DNA of 64,000 nucleotides from Skermanella sp. TT6 (GCF_016653635.2 NZ_CP067420.1:5668001-5732000); one strand, 5' to 3'. Positions 43,850-54,121 are shown, counted from the stretch's first letter. Translations and numbers: made by a program. The notes: generated from the letters alone by a model not told the origin.

Positions 43850-44092
43850 AGAAGATCCGCCTAATGTGGGGCCGGGCCTTGACCTGCTGGCGCCACCTGG
43901 GTTTGGAGGCTGCACAACACTCAGGGAGCATGACTTGGAAAAAGGGGCTTGGTGCTTGTGCACCGGGAGTGCGGATGGCCTGAACTTAACTGATTATTGA
44001 AGCCGACAAGGAAATCGCTACCTTGAAGTGCATCGGTGGTTGTTAGGAATTGTTGTGAAGGCAAAACCATGCTTTATGATCTCTGCTTCATT

Positions 44093-44359
44093 CTAACGGG
44101 TCCCTTTTTGGTCGTGCGGCGGCGCGGGCATCTTTCCGTCGGGCTTCCTCAACTGCCAGTCCGGCTGACCCTCCAGGTTGGTTCCGTGGCACGACGCGCA
44201 ATGCTGGACATAGACGGCCTTGCCCAGCGTCACCTGGGCGGCATCGGTCGGATCGGCCCGGTCGCCGCCCGGCATCAGGATCCAGGCCACTGCGCCTCCG
44301 GCGACGAGGAGGGCCAGTGCGGCACTCCACATCCATATCACAGATCGATGCCGCGTCAT
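44093..44359 (-). pseudogene. Cytochrome c, C-terminally truncated
   Basis: An N-terminal TM anchor (VIWMWSAALALLVAGGAVAW) and heme site VQHCASCHGTNLEGQPDW continue to GKMPAPPHD, where the family normally proceeds with a heme-ligand Met domain. Here it stops after four aberrant residues. The ATG overlaps the stop of the DUF411 fragment. Copper islands often carry this anchored cytochrome beside DUF411. Confidence 0.65.
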
Positions 44360-44619
44360 CCGATCACGAACATCTGCGGTTCGCCGCTGTCGCCGAAGGT
44401 AGAGGTGACGAGTGGCCTTATCCTTGGTCCTTCCATGCTCGGTGAGCCGGCCGGTATGCCGAGCAGCGAGTTGCCCCAAATGGCAGAGCATTCTGCCAGC
44501 AGTCGCTTGACCGCCGAGGCGAAGACGTGGCTCTCGACCACATAGCCGTCAATCAGCATCATGCGGCAGCCAACGAGTTCCATCTGGGCGGCCTGACCGT
44601 CACGCGGGTTATCTCTCAT
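44356..44619 (-). pseudogene. DUF411 metal-binding protein, N-terminally truncated
   Basis: The C-terminal core remains (VGCRMMLIDGYVVESHVFAS, GIPAGSPSMEG). The N-terminal half, which carries the CxxC/CGCC copper site, is missing. The first ATG (44619) overlaps the glgP stop, so a short protein could still be made by coupling. DUF411 proteins are periplasmic copper binders. Confidence 0.65.
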
Positions 44620-46364
44620 TACGGCCTCGCGAAGTAAGCCTGGACGGCGTAGCTCTTCATCATCCGGTGGCTGTTGAAATAGCTTCCGATCTTGGACAGG
44701 GATTGTTTCATCATCCAAACCCACCGATCCCTGTCGCCGTAACAGAGGGGAAGCACGGTGCGCTCCAGCTTGACGTAAAGCTCCTCGGCGTCGTCACCTG
44801 CCGTGCCGAGCGCGGTGTCGCCGATCGCCCAGCCGGTCACACCCTCGATGCACGCTTCCAGCCACCAGCCGTCGAGCGTACTAAGGCACAGGACACCGTT
44901 CAACGCTGCTTTCATGCCGCTGGTCCCGGACGCCTCGAGGGGCGGCAGCGGGGTGTTCAGCCAGATGTCCGAGCCGGAAACCAGGGCGTGGGCGAACTCC
45001 ATGTCGTAGCCGGGAACAAACGTCATCGGGATGTCGCCTGCTAGGTCGCGGATGTGGCCGTGGATCTCCTGGATCAGCTGCTTTCCCGGTTCGTCCCGCG
45101 GGTGCGCCTTTCCCGCCATGACCAGCTGGAATGGGAACAAACGACTGATCGAACGCAGACGCTCAAGGTCAGCGAACAGGAGATCCGGACGCTTGTAGGC
45201 GGTCATGCGCCTGGCGAAACCGATCAGGGGCCGCTCGGGCGTCATCGCCACTCCTGTTCTACGTTGTATCTCTTCAAGGAGGGCGTGCTTGGCCTCCTGA
45301 TGCGCGGCGCAGACCTCGGTATTCGGCAACTGGTCCGCCCGGACAAGGAGCTCTGGTTCGAGGCCCCAGCCCGGCACGGCTCCATCGAGAAGACGGGCAA
45401 GGCCAGGGTGAACCCAGGTGGCGGGGTGAACTCCGTTCGTGACGGCCGAAATCCGATAGCCTGGGAACAGGTGTCTCGTCGTTTCCGCATGTCGTCGCGC
45501 GACGCCGTTGACGTAGCCGCTCAGGTTCAGAGCCAGCCTGGTCATGTTCAGGAGGTCCGGACCGCCCAGCAGCCGCAGCTGATCGATGCGGATGAAGTCG
45601 CCAAGGACACGTTTGACGTCCTCGTAGTCGAACCGGTCGTGTCCGGCCTCGACGGGCGTGTGGGTAGTGAACGCGCATCGTGCCCGTACATGGGCGACAT
45701 CGAACAGGCACTGCGCACACAGGTCCTGGTCGAAGGGTGCGTCGGATGGGCAATCGTCCGGCCGCTCATTGGCGACGGGATTGGGGGTCCTTCGAAGAAG
45801 CTCGACGGCCAGGAGCGCTGCATGGCCCTCATTGAGGTGGTAGAACTCAATCTCGAAGCCCAGGGCGCGCAGCATGCGAGCGGCGCCGATGCCCAGGACC
45901 GTCTCCTGCCTCAGCCTGTGGACGGCATCACCGCCGTACAACCTATCGGTGATCCGGCGGTCATCGGCGTTGTTTTGATCGACATCGGTGTCCAGCAGGA
46001 TAACTGGGACATCGCCCCCCAGGGGGCTTTCGACGACATGGAGCCAGGCGCGGGTCCAAACCGGCCGACCCTCGATCTCGACTGCAATCATCGCATCGAG
46101 CGGGACCGCCCAGTCTGCTGGAATCCATGGGTCCGGATGATCGACCTGCCGACCGTCCGGAGCGATCTCCTGCCGGAGATAGCCCTCTCTGCTCACCAGG
46201 GTAACGAGAACCACGGGCAATTCGAGGTCCGCGCACGAACGCGCCACATCCCCGGCCAGGATGCCCAGGCCGCCGCTGTAGGTGTGGATCTCAGGCTTGA
46301 TCGCGATTTCCATGGAAATATAGGCAATCCGGGAACGTTCGATGAAGGGATCCAGGCCAGTCAT
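44619..46364 (-). CDS. glgP: Alpha-glucan (glycogen/maltodextrin) phosphorylase
   Basis: This 581-residue protein belongs to the short bacterial GT35 class. It has IAYISMEIAIKPEIHTYSGGLGILAGD at the N-terminus, FYHLNEGHAALLAVE and VTNGVHPATW. The pyridoxal-phosphate/phosphate region reads IGFARRMTAYKRPDLL, and SGTSGMKAALNGVLCLSTLDGWW is the substrate loop. It releases glucose-1-phosphate from glucans. The gene is complete. It lies downstream of the copper ATPase in the same direction and disrupts no visible gene. A role in metal stress (carbon supply) is only conjecture. Confidence 0.9.
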   Translation of the reverse strand: MTGLDPFIERSRIAYISMEIAIKPEIHTYSGGLGILAGDVARSCADLELPVVLVTLVSREGYLRQEIAPDGRQVDHPDPWIPADWAVPLDAMIAVEIEGRPVWTRAWLHVVESPLGGDVPVILLDTDVDQNNADDRRITDRLYGGDAVHRLRQETVLGIGAARMLRALGFEIEFYHLNEGHAALLAVELLRRTPNPVANERPDDCPSDAPFDQDLCAQCLFDVAHVRARCAFTTHTPVEAGHDRFDYEDVKRVLGDFIRIDQLRLLGGPDLLNMTRLALNLSGYVNGVARRHAETTRHLFPGYRISAVTNGVHPATWVHPGLARLLDGAVPGWGLEPELLVRADQLPNTEVCAAHQEAKHALLEEIQRRTGVAMTPERPLIGFARRMTAYKRPDLLFADLERLRSISRLFPFQLVMAGKAHPRDEPGKQLIQEIHGHIRDLAGDIPMTFVPGYDMEFAHALVSGSDIWLNTPLPPLEASGTSGMKAALNGVLCLSTLDGWWLEACIEGVTGWAIGDTALGTAGDDAEELYVKLERTVLPLCYGDRDRWVWMMKQSLSKIGSYFNSHRMMKSYAVQAYFARP

Positions 46365-46445
46365 TGCTTTTCTCTCTTACAGAAGCGACGTGGACGACCG
46401 ACACCCAGCCGGATCAGGCGGAGAACCGATCGCCCGGTCAGGGGT

Positions 46446-48842
46446 CTAGAGCTTGACCGTTCGCAGGCGCAGCGCGTTGCCCACCACGGATACCGAACTC
46501 AGGGCCATGGCCGCGGCCGCGATGATGGGCGACAGGGTCCACCCGAACAGCGGATAGAAGACGCCCGCGGCGACCGGCACGCCGAGCGCGTTGTAGACGA
46601 ACGCCAGGAACAGGTTCTGACGGATGTTGCGCATCGTCGCCCGGCTCAGGACCCGCGCGCGGGCGATGCCGGCGAGATCGCCCTTGACCAGGGTGACGCC
46701 AGCACTCTGGATCGCGACCTCGGTGCCGGTGCCCATCGCGACGCCGATGTCCGCTTCCGCCAGCGCCGGGGCGTCGTTGACGCCGTCGCCCGCCATCGCC
46801 ACCACGCGGCCCTGTGCTTTCAGGCGCTTGACGACCTGGTTTTTGTCCTCGGGCAGAACTTCGGCCTCGACGTCATCAATGCCGAGCTTGCGGGCCACCG
46901 CCTCGGCGGTGGTCCGGTTGTCGCCGGTCAGCATCACGATCCGGACGCCGTCGGCCCGCAGCGTCTCCAGCGCGTGCGGCGTGCTCGCCTTGATCGGATC
47001 CGCGACCGCGATCACGCCGCCGGGCCTGCCGTCGATCGCGGCGAACAGGGCCGTGGCGCCCTCGCGCCGGAGGTCGTCGGCGCGCGCCTCCAGATCACCG
47101 AGGGTGATGCCCTGGTCCTGCATCATCCTCGCGTTGCCGAGGGCCACCGTTCGCCCGCCAACCTTGCCGACCACACCCTTGCCGGTGACGGAGTCGAAAT
47201 CGACGACATCCTCCACTGGCACGCCCCGCTCCTTGGCGGAGGCGACGATGGCCGCGGCCAGGGGGTGTTCGCTGGACCGTTCCAGGCTGGCCGCCAGCGA
47301 CAGGACGGTTGCCTCGTCCATGCCCGGGGCGGCGACCACCGCCGTCACCCGGGGCTTGCCCTCGGTCAGCGTGCCGGTCTTATCGACGACCAGCGTGTCC
47401 ACCTTCTCGAACCGCTCCAGCGCCTCGGCGTTCTTGATCAGCACGCCCGCGGTGGCGCCTTTCCCGACGCCGACCATGATCGACATGGGCGTGGCGAGAC
47501 CGAGCGCGCAGGGGCAGGCGATGATCAGGACCGACACGGCCGCGATCAGTCCGTAGGCGAAGGCGGGAGTCGGTCCCCAGATCGCCCAGGCAATGAAGGA
47601 CAGGATTGCGATCACGACGACCGTCGGGACGAACCATCCGGAAACCACGTCGGCGAGCCGCTGGATTGGCGCCCGGCTACGCTGGGCCTCGGCGACCATG
47701 GTCACGATCCGGGACAGCATGGTGTCCGCACCGACCTTGTCGGCGCGCATCACCAGGGATCCTGTCTGGTTCACCGTGCCGCCGATCACCTTGGAGCCGG
47801 GTTCTTTTGCTACCGCCATGGACTCGCCGGTCACCATGGATTCGTCCACGGCGCTGCGACCCTCCAGCACCTCGCCATCGACGGGCACGCCCTCTCCGGG
47901 GCGGACCCGCAGCCGATCACCGACATGAACGACCTCGAGCGGCACCTCCTCGTCCTCGCCGTCTACTCGGATGCGGCGCGCTGCCTTCGGCGCCAGGTTC
48001 AGCAAGGCTTTGATGGCGCCACCAGTCTGCTCGCGCGCCCGGAGTTCCAGAACCTGCCCGAGTAGCACCAGCACGGTAATCACGGCTGCCGCCTCATAGT
48101 AGACTGATACCAGACCCTCAGCACTGCGGAAACCTGCCGGGAAGATGCCGGGCAAAAAGGTCGCGACGAGGCTGAACAGGTAGGCGACGCCCACGCCCAG
48201 AGCTATCAGGCTGAACATGTTCAGGCTGCGGTTCACGAACGACCGCCACCCCCGCTCCAGCAGCGGCCAGCCGGACCACAGGACCACCGGCGTTGCCAGC
48301 AGGAACTGCAGCCATAGGGATGTCTGAGGGGAGATCAGGGCGTGGAGCCCGAGACCCGGCAGATGGGCGCCCAGCTCCAGAAGGACCAGCGGCACTGTCA
48401 GGGCGGCTCCGATCCAGAACCGCCGGGTCATGTCCACGAGTTCGGGATTAGGTTCACCCTCGACGCCGCCCGTGACGGGCTCCAGGGCCATGCCGCAGAT
48501 CGGGCAATTGCCCGGTCCTTCCTGGCGGATCTCCGGGTGCATCGGACAGGTGTAGATAACCCCCGGCTTCGGTGCGGGATGACCCGCCTGCTCCGCTGCG
48601 GCCGGTTTGGCCGCTGGTTTCAGGTACTGCTCCGGATCAGCGGCGAACTTGTCGCGGCATCGTGCGGAGCAGAAGTGGAAGATCTCATTCCCGTGCCGCG
48701 CGTGATACTCTGTTTGTTCGGGATCCACCGTCATGCCGCAGACGGGGTCCTTCACCGTCGCCCGGTTCACGTGACCGGCTTGATGCCCGGTATGATGATG
48801 ATCATGGTCATGATGTTCATGGCCTCGATGCAGGTCGGTCAT
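46446..48842 (-). CDS. copA: Cu(I)-translocating P-type ATPase with YHS and CPMHP metal-binding domains
   Basis: This 798-residue protein has a His-rich head ([15 protein letters not shown]), a YHS domain ([20 protein letters not shown], about residues 31-75) and a heavy-metal-binding motif ([22 protein letters not shown]). Eight TM helices carry [19 protein letters not shown] and [18 protein letters not shown] complete the ATPase. No HMA domain is present, as in SilP/CopF-type pumps. It exports Cu(I)/Ag(I). The promoter is the CueR-type box at 48927-48950. Confidence 0.93.
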   Translation of the reverse strand: MTDLHRGHEHHDHDHHHTGHQAGHVNRATVKDPVCGMTVDPEQTEYHARHGNEIFHFCSARCRDKFAADPEQYLKPAAKPAAAEQAGHPAPKPGVIYTCPMHPEIRQEGPGNCPICGMALEPVTGGVEGEPNPELVDMTRRFWIGAALTVPLVLLELGAHLPGLGLHALISPQTSLWLQFLLATPVVLWSGWPLLERGWRSFVNRSLNMFSLIALGVGVAYLFSLVATFLPGIFPAGFRSAEGLVSVYYEAAAVITVLVLLGQVLELRAREQTGGAIKALLNLAPKAARRIRVDGEDEEVPLEVVHVGDRLRVRPGEGVPVDGEVLEGRSAVDESMVTGESMAVAKEPGSKVIGGTVNQTGSLVMRADKVGADTMLSRIVTMVAEAQRSRAPIQRLADVVSGWFVPTVVVIAILSFIAWAIWGPTPAFAYGLIAAVSVLIIACPCALGLATPMSIMVGVGKGATAGVLIKNAEALERFEKVDTLVVDKTGTLTEGKPRVTAVVAAPGMDEATVLSLAASLERSSEHPLAAAIVASAKERGVPVEDVVDFDSVTGKGVVGKVGGRTVALGNARMMQDQGITLGDLEARADDLRREGATALFAAIDGRPGGVIAVADPIKASTPHALETLRADGVRIVMLTGDNRTTAEAVARKLGIDDVEAEVLPEDKNQVVKRLKAQGRVVAMAGDGVNDAPALAEADIGVAMGTGTEVAIQSAGVTLVKGDLAGIARARVLSRATMRNIRQNLFLAFVYNALGVPVAAGVFYPLFGWTLSPIIAAAAMALSSVSVVGNALRLRTVKL

Positions 48843-48926
48843 TGCCGCTCCTTATCAGATGCTTGATGCCGGCGGCCTGGGCTGGATACTCCCCTCTCGG
48901 GCCGTCGAACACTTGCTCTAGCCTCC

Positions 48927-48950
48927 ACCTTCCAACGATTGGAAGGTCAA
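48927..48950 (-). promoter_or_regulatory. CueR-type operator-promoter of the YHS copper ATPase
   Basis: Inverted ACCTTCC / GGAAGGT with a 7-bp centre, overlapping TTGACC (-35, minus strand). It matches the CueR consensus and reads toward the ATPase at 48842. Confidence 0.85.
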
Positions 48951-48979
48951 CAGGATTTGCGGGGACGATTTGATCGACG

Positions 48980-49864
48980 TCAGGACTGCAGCGGCTTCCA
49001 TGTTTTGCCGCCGTCCCGACTGGCCAGGATGACGTTCTTGTCGGTCACCGCGTAGAGCCTCTCGGGATCGGTAGGATCGGCCGCGAAGTGCAGCAGGACG
49101 GATTCGCCGAAACCGCTTCCGACCGTCTGCCAAGCCAAACTCGGCTCGGTGGTCCTGAGCAGGCCGATACCGACCTGGAATGCATAGACCGTGCCGTTCA
49201 CGGTCGTCGCGACCATGGTCGCCGGTCGCTGGACCAGGGAGGCGGCTTGCCAGGTCCTGCCCGCATCACGGCTGATCATCAGGCCGCTGCGGGTGGCGGC
49301 GTAGACTGTATTCGGGTCCTTCCCGGATGCCGCGAGGTCGAATATGTCAGCGGGTGGCTTGCCCGCCATCTCCCAGATCTTTCCGCCGTCCCGACTGACC
49401 TGGACGCTCCCATAGTGGCCGTACAGGATGTTCGGGTCGGCTGCGCTGACATCCATGGAATGGAAGTCAATAGGGCCATTAACGCCTGCGGAAACCTGCC
49501 TCCAGGTCCTCGCGCCATCGCTTGAGGACAGAACGCCCAGGTTGCCGCCCCGTTCGGGATGGCCGCTGGCGAAGAACGATCCGGGCCGGGCCGGGTTGGG
49601 CGTGAAGCCCATGTAGTCGTTCCGATTGTCGGATACCCGGGTCGCCGTGCCATCCGGGTTGGTCACCCAGACGCCATGGTGGGAGGCGAGATACAGTCGT
49701 GACGGATCCGTTGCATCGACGGCGATCCCATGCAGGTGGGAAACCTCCGACAGCCTCACCGTCTCGGCGGCCCGCACCGGCCCGGCGAGAGCGGCACCGA
49801 GGAGCAGGGTCCCGGTTGCCGCGGCCAAAGCCCTGACAAACAGCCTGCGCTGCACATCATTCAT
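48980..49864 (-). CDS. Secreted beta-propeller protein (F510_1955 / BNR-repeat type)
   Basis: This 294-residue protein has a Tat/Sec signal (RRLFVRALAAATGTLLLGAAL) and BNR/Asp-box repeats: LSSSDGARTWRQV, VSRDGGKIWEM, ISRDAGRTWQAA, ASRDGGKTWKPL. It opens with VSHLHGIAVDATDPSRLYLAS, the signature of the F510_1955 family, often found in copper clusters. The ATG at 49864 follows AGGAAA. Substrate is unknown; the propeller may be a periplasmic binding scaffold rather than a hydrolase. Confidence 0.75.
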   Translation of the reverse strand: MNDVQRRLFVRALAAATGTLLLGAALAGPVRAAETVRLSEVSHLHGIAVDATDPSRLYLASHHGVWVTNPDGTATRVSDNRNDYMGFTPNPARPGSFFASGHPERGGNLGVLSSSDGARTWRQVSAGVNGPIDFHSMDVSAADPNILYGHYGSVQVSRDGGKIWEMAGKPPADIFDLAASGKDPNTVYAATRSGLMISRDAGRTWQAASLVQRPATMVATTVNGTVYAFQVGIGLLRTTEPSLAWQTVGSGFGESVLLHFAADPTDPERLYAVTDKNVILASRDGGKTWKPLQS

Positions 49865-49944
49865 AGTCGATTTCCTTGTTTGTTTCGGGCCGCGTATCCG
49901 TCCCAGCGGTTCCCTTGCGTACAGCTTCGTACCGTCACGATGGG

Positions 49945-50430
49945 TCATGTCCGGATCCCTGCGGGATGACCAGGCTTCAGGACGCTCCGTCGGATATGCC
50001 AGAAGCCGAGTCCGGGAATGACCAGCCACTGGGCGAGTGGCGTCAGGCCGGTTCCCAACCAGGGCAGTGTCGGCATCAGGTCCGAGTAGGACCAGGATCG
50101 GCGGATCTCGATGTTGAGCCACTCACTGAATACGGTGTAGCCGAGGCCCAGGATGACCGTCATGGCCGCGACGGGCAGAAAACCCTCGCGCGGCCAGGCC
50201 GGTCGTCCGCCGATCAGGAGCGCCAGCATCAGCGACATGGTTGCGATCAGTATGTCCCCGCCCGTGCAGTGGACGGCGGCGAAGACGATTTCTGCCGCCG
50301 TGCCGGTCTGCCAGAGCGTGTAGAGCGGCATGTGAGCGAACTCCCAAATGAGACTGCCCAGGGCGATCACCACCAGGTATCGGCGGATCGCCGAAAGCCA
50401 GTCATCCGGAGGCATCCACATGACGTTCAT
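49945..50430 (-). CDS. Four-to-five-TM membrane protein of copper clusters
   Basis: This 161-residue protein reads LIWEFAHMPLYTLW, then VHCTGGDILIATMSLMLAL, ILGLGYTVFSEWLNI and a C-terminal TM (GTGLTPLAQWLVIPGLGFW). Conserved-looking His, Cys and Met occur in helices. No named family recalled with certainty. It is 12 bp from the next gene upstream (50443) and so cotranscribed with the methyltransferase-like protein. Confidence 0.65.
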   Translation of the reverse strand: MNVMWMPPDDWLSAIRRYLVVIALGSLIWEFAHMPLYTLWQTGTAAEIVFAAVHCTGGDILIATMSLMLALLIGGRPAWPREGFLPVAAMTVILGLGYTVFSEWLNIEIRRSWSYSDLMPTLPWLGTGLTPLAQWLVIPGLGFWHIRRSVLKPGHPAGIRT

Positions 50431-50442
50431 TTGCCGAAATCC

Positions 50443-51120
50443 CTAGGCACCCGCAGCCCCGCCCTGTCTCGGTCCAGCGGCATTCCGACCGCCGAGGCGT
50501 GGAAACCAGGCGGTGGTGACGGCGGCGTAACGCCCGTATTCGGCTCCGAACGTCCGGGCGGCTTCGCGCTCCTCGGATCGGGCCAGACGCACGTACATGA
50601 GAACGAGCAGCGGGAACATCGCGAGCGTCAGGATGGTCGGCCACTGGAGCAGGAAGCCGAACAGAATGGCGATGAAGGCGATGTACTGGGGGTGCCGAAC
50701 ATAGGCATAGGCGCCCGTCGTGGCGAGCCGGCGGTGTCGCTGCGCCTCGAAGAGCACCTTCCAGGCCGCCGAGAGCAGGATGAAGCCGCCCAGGATCACC
50801 AGGTTGCTGAAGACGTGGAGGACGTTGAAGTGCGGATTGCCCTTCAGGCCGAAGATCGTTGACCAGAGGTGACCGGCATCGTGCGACAGCAGGTCCAGAC
50901 CCGGATAACGGGTCTGAAGCCAGCCCGAGAGTAGGTAGATGGTCAGCGGGAAGCCGTACATCTCGGTGAACAGGGCGACGATGAAGGCACTGAAGGCCCC
51001 GAAGGAGCGCCAGTCCCGCGGCGATTGCGGCTTGCCGAAACTAAAGGCGAAGATGATGAAAATGGCCGAGTTTAGGATGACCAGCATCCACAGTCCGTAG
51101 GCCGGGGCATCGTGGGTCAT
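50443..51120 (-). CDS. PEMT/ICMT-like membrane methyltransferase-family protein
   Basis: This 225-residue protein has five or six TM helices with the C-terminal signature GAYAYVRHPQYIAFIAILFG and ARSEEREAARTFGAEYGRYAA, the SAM-binding region of isoprenylcysteine/phospholipid methyltransferases (NnrU-like included). The start overlaps the DUF2933 stop (51117-51120). Such genes recur with DUF2933 in copper clusters; the substrate is unknown. Confidence 0.8.
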   Translation of the reverse strand: MTHDAPAYGLWMLVILNSAIFIIFAFSFGKPQSPRDWRSFGAFSAFIVALFTEMYGFPLTIYLLSGWLQTRYPGLDLLSHDAGHLWSTIFGLKGNPHFNVLHVFSNLVILGGFILLSAAWKVLFEAQRHRRLATTGAYAYVRHPQYIAFIAILFGFLLQWPTILTLAMFPLLVLMYVRLARSEEREAARTFGAEYGRYAAVTTAWFPRLGGRNAAGPRQGGAAGA

Positions 51121-51407
51121 GGCGAGCCTCTCTCGTTCAGGTCGGCGTCATCACTCCGGCTGGCGCGGTCGCCGTGTCCATGCCCGCCATGCCCACCGTG
51201 CCCGCCATGCATGAACAGGTGCATCAGCGGGCAGGCCGCCAGAAGCAGCCACGGCAGCGCGCCGAAAACGTGAGCCGTGTGCTCTGTCAGCAGGAAGAAA
51301 GCCGCCACCGCCAGAAAGCCGAGCAGAACGACGCCGCTCCTCGAGCGCCACCATGAGCTTTCCGGCCGATGCGTCTCGGCATTCCGATTGGCGTAATCGT
51401 GCGTCAT
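51117..51407 (-). CDS. DUF2933 small membrane protein
   Basis: The 96 residues have two short TM helices (VVLLGFLAVAAFFLLTEHTAH and LPWLLLAACPLMHLFMH), then a His/Gly repeat (HGGHGGHGGHGHGD). This is the DUF2933 layout, found with copper genes. The His-rich tail probably binds metal. The ATG at 51407 overlaps nothing upstream and follows GGGAGG. Confidence 0.78.
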   Translation of the reverse strand: MTHDYANRNAETHRPESSWWRSRSGVVLLGFLAVAAFFLLTEHTAHVFGALPWLLLAACPLMHLFMHGGHGGHGGHGHGDRASRSDDADLNERGSP

Positions 51408-51426
51408 GATTGCCTCCCTTGGCTGG

Positions 51427-52101
51427 TCACATCGTTCCCATGGGGCCGGACAGGAGTTGGTCGGCGATCTTTCGCTGCTCATCGGTCAGCGCGGCATAGA
51501 GGGGCTTGGCAGCAACCGCCAAATCGTTGAGGCTGTTCAGTCGGGCTGAAAGTGCCTTCTGCTGGAAGGCAAGGCGCTCCGGCCATGAGGATGGCATGCC
51601 GCCTTTTGTCATCTGTTCATGCATCGACTGGTGAGTCCTGGCGCTCTCCCGCAGGATGTTCGCGAAGGCCTCCCACTGTGGTTTCTGAGCGTCCGTGATC
51701 CTGAGTTCCGTCTTCAGGAAAGCGATCCGGCCCTCGACATGCTCGAAGGGCATGCCTATGCCGTCCTGCCGGCCCATCATCATTTGGCGCATCATGGGCA
51801 TCATCTGCCCCATGTTTCCCATCATTCCCATGTCGCCCATCATTCCCATGTCGCCCATCATGTTGGTCTGGCCGCGCGGCTGCTGAGTGCCTGGTTGGAC
51901 GACCATGCCGCTGCCCATGCCTTGGCCGGTCCCGGGGGCGTTGCCGGCCTGACCCGCATTCGGCACTTCCCGGGGCTGTGCTGCGCCAGTGCCGTCGGGA
52001 TGGTGGGAGGTATGGTCCTGATCGATGGTTTGTGCCTGGGCAGCCGCCATCATGGCGACCAGCGCGAAAACCGGCAGCATTGTACGGGTGAGAGACAACA
52101 T
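51427..52101 (-). CDS. Spy/CpxP-like periplasmic protein with Met-rich repeats
   Basis: This 224-residue protein has a signal peptide (MLPVFALVAMMAAAQA), a Gly/Gln/Met segment containing three tandem MMGDMGMMG-like repeats, then an LTxxQ-type helical domain (ELRITDAQKPQWEAFAN and ALTDEQRKIADQLLS). Spy-like proteins are periplasmic chaperones. The Met repeats suggest Cu(I) binding. It is first of the DUF2933-PEMT run on the minus strand. Confidence 0.75.
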   Translation of the reverse strand: MLSLTRTMLPVFALVAMMAAAQAQTIDQDHTSHHPDGTGAAQPREVPNAGQAGNAPGTGQGMGSGMVVQPGTQQPRGQTNMMGDMGMMGDMGMMGNMGQMMPMMRQMMMGRQDGIGMPFEHVEGRIAFLKTELRITDAQKPQWEAFANILRESARTHQSMHEQMTKGGMPSSWPERLAFQQKALSARLNSLNDLAVAAKPLYAALTDEQRKIADQLLSGPMGTM

Positions 52102-52247
52102 CGTGTCCTCCATCTGTCATCTGGGTCGAGGCTGCCCCGAACGAACTCCACACGGAGCGCCCGGGAGACGAGTTGCAGCCACATGGACCGGGTCCGATAT
52201 CCTTGACCAAACCGAAATTCAGGTTGGGCGCGGACGGACTCGTGGCG

Positions 52248-52658
52248 TCAGATGATCAGACGTGGAGGACGCTGGGCGGGAGAGCTGCCGATGCCCTCGG
52301 GTATCATGGGTGCGGGGAGATGGTTGGCCATAACCAAGCGCGGGACACTTACCGCGACAGCGTCCGTGATCAGGCCGCCGTGCATGGTGGCGCACTGCGC
52401 CACGCTACAGCAGACGCCGCCCTCGGGGAGGCCCTCATCGGCACAAGGAGCCTGGTCGCGGTCACGGGTGGCAGTCGTTTCGTCGATCGTCACAGCCGCC
52501 GCGTGCTCGTGCGGGGCCGCGGACCGGTCGTAAGGCACCAGGATGGCGTGGCTCGGGGCGGCGTAGACGAGCAGCGTCGCCAGCATAAGCAGGCACACCA
52601 TCGCCGTCCTGAACGTCGCCCACGATCCACGCCACATGGCGATTACTTTCATTCCCAC
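52248..52658 (-). CDS. Secreted Cys-rich small protein, paralogue A
   Basis: This 136-residue protein has a signal peptide (MVCLLMLATLLVYAAPSHA), a His/Asp mature start (PHEHAAAVTIDETTA), the motif VCCSVAQCATMHGGL and a Pro/Arg end. It is clearly paralogous to 54122-54532 along its whole length. Cys, His and Met in the motif suggest metal binding. No named family recognised. It stands downstream of the YncE gene. Confidence 0.65.
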   Translation of the reverse strand: MGMKVIAMWRGSWATFRTAMVCLLMLATLLVYAAPSHAILVPYDRSAAPHEHAAAVTIDETTATRDRDQAPCADEGLPEGGVCCSVAQCATMHGGLITDAVAVSVPRLVMANHLPAPMIPEGIGSSPAQRPPRLII

Positions 52659-52814
52659 TCTGGTGAAGGTGCCGCAGGTTCAGGCACCAGCCGCTCCGGC
52701 AGGTTAAGACGATGAACCGGCACATGCAATATTACGGCGTTCCGGGACAACCGCATTGATCGAGATCAAGAAAGCGGTTGAGGGTGCAGCTTGCGCTTGA
52801 ACCAGCCCGACTAC

Positions 52815-53939
52815 TCACCTCGGCATCGACCGGTATGTTACGCCGTTGGGACCACGCCCCACCGCGAAGGTTGTCAGGACCCGCCGTGTCGCGGTGTCGA
52901 TTACAGAGACGGTGCTGTCCACGATATTGGTGACGAGGACGACGGCTCCGTCATCGCTCAGGCTGACACCATGCGCTCCTTTTCCAGTGCGAATAGTATC
53001 GATGACGCGACCGGCGGCCACGCTGATCACTGAGACGGTGTCGGCCGGTTCGGCGTCCGTGCCCTGGTTGGCGGCGTAGACAAAGCGCCCATCCGGTGTG
53101 GCGTGGACCTGGATCGGGTTCCGCCCGACTTCGATCGTTCCGATCAGGGTCCGCGAGGCGGTGTCAACCACGGCGACACGGTTTTCATCGCGCAGCGAGA
53201 CGTAAACACGGCCGCCGTTCGGGGTGAAACCGACCTGAACCGGCGTGGTGCCGACCGGGATCCGCGCCACTTCCGTGAGCGAATTGGTATCAATGACGGA
53301 CAGGCTGCCGTCCTGAACGTTGGCGACGTAGACCTCGCGCCCGTTCGGGCTTATCCGAAGTCCATGCGGATAGCGACCGGTAGCGATCGTCTTGACCACC
53401 GACATCCGCGCCAGATCCACCACACTGACGGTGTTGTCGCCAGCGTTGGTCACGAATGCCCGCCGACCGTCCGGCCCAGGGACGACATGGGCCGGATGGG
53501 CGCCGACACTGATCTCCCCGACGGGACCTTTGGCTAGGAACGCCGCATCGAAGACCAGCAGCCGTCCCTTGGTCTCACCCGCATCATGTGTGGCTCCGCC
53601 ATGGCTGTGTCCGTGACCGTCGGTGACCGGGGCGCCGACCGCCAGAAGCCGGGTGCCGTCTGTCGTGATTTGGACGTTATGCGGCGAGATCGGGATCGGA
53701 GTCGTCGTAACCCGGGTGGTGGCGAGATCGATCGCGCTGATGGAATTGCCATGCTCATCGGCGGTGTAAACGAAGCCTCCTTCAATCACCATGGGAGTTT
53801 GTGCGTGGGCTGTGCCGACGGCAAGCGTCGCCACGACTGCCGCGACAAGCGGCAGCAGGGACAGTCGCCTGACTTCGTGGTCGCGGCCGGGAAGCGTCCC
53901 TTTCGAGTTGCGAGAAAATTGCGGAAAGTTGATGCTCAT
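52815..53939 (-). CDS. YncE-family periplasmic beta-propeller
   Basis: This 374-residue protein has a signal peptide (LLPLVAAVVATLAVGTAHA), then seven YVTN-type blades (AFVTNAGDNTVSVVDLARM, VYVANVQDGSLSVIDTNSL, VYVSLRDENRVAVVDTAS, LVTNIVDSTVSVIDTATR). A His insertion (TDGHGHSHGGATHD) sits in the first third. YncE proteins are periplasmic, ligand unknown. The His loop fits the metal theme. The ATG at 53939 is preferred to the GTG at 53954. Confidence 0.82.
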   Translation of the reverse strand: MSINFPQFSRNSKGTLPGRDHEVRRLSLLPLVAAVVATLAVGTAHAQTPMVIEGGFVYTADEHGNSISAIDLATTRVTTTPIPISPHNVQITTDGTRLLAVGAPVTDGHGHSHGGATHDAGETKGRLLVFDAAFLAKGPVGEISVGAHPAHVVPGPDGRRAFVTNAGDNTVSVVDLARMSVVKTIATGRYPHGLRISPNGREVYVANVQDGSLSVIDTNSLTEVARIPVGTTPVQVGFTPNGGRVYVSLRDENRVAVVDTASRTLIGTIEVGRNPIQVHATPDGRFVYAANQGTDAEPADTVSVISVAAGRVIDTIRTGKGAHGVSLSDDGAVVLVTNIVDSTVSVIDTATRRVLTTFAVGRGPNGVTYRSMPR

Positions 53940-54121
53940 GATCATCCTGTTCACGTTCGCTCAGGCCCGATACTCGATGGTTGTCATCATACCGGTAGCC
54001 ATGTGGTGGTGATCCCGAACGGCTCCCTGCGGAGATGCCGGGGACTTAAAGGCTATGGCCACGGGTGGCTGGGTCCGACGTCCGTTGCCGAACCTTGGCG
54101 CGGGCGGACTCACTCGTGGCG

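Noticed and set aside
45054-48065. 1003-codon plus-strand open frame
   Set aside because: Antisense to glgP and the YHS copper ATPase; composition-driven in GC-rich DNA, no domain, no ribosome site.
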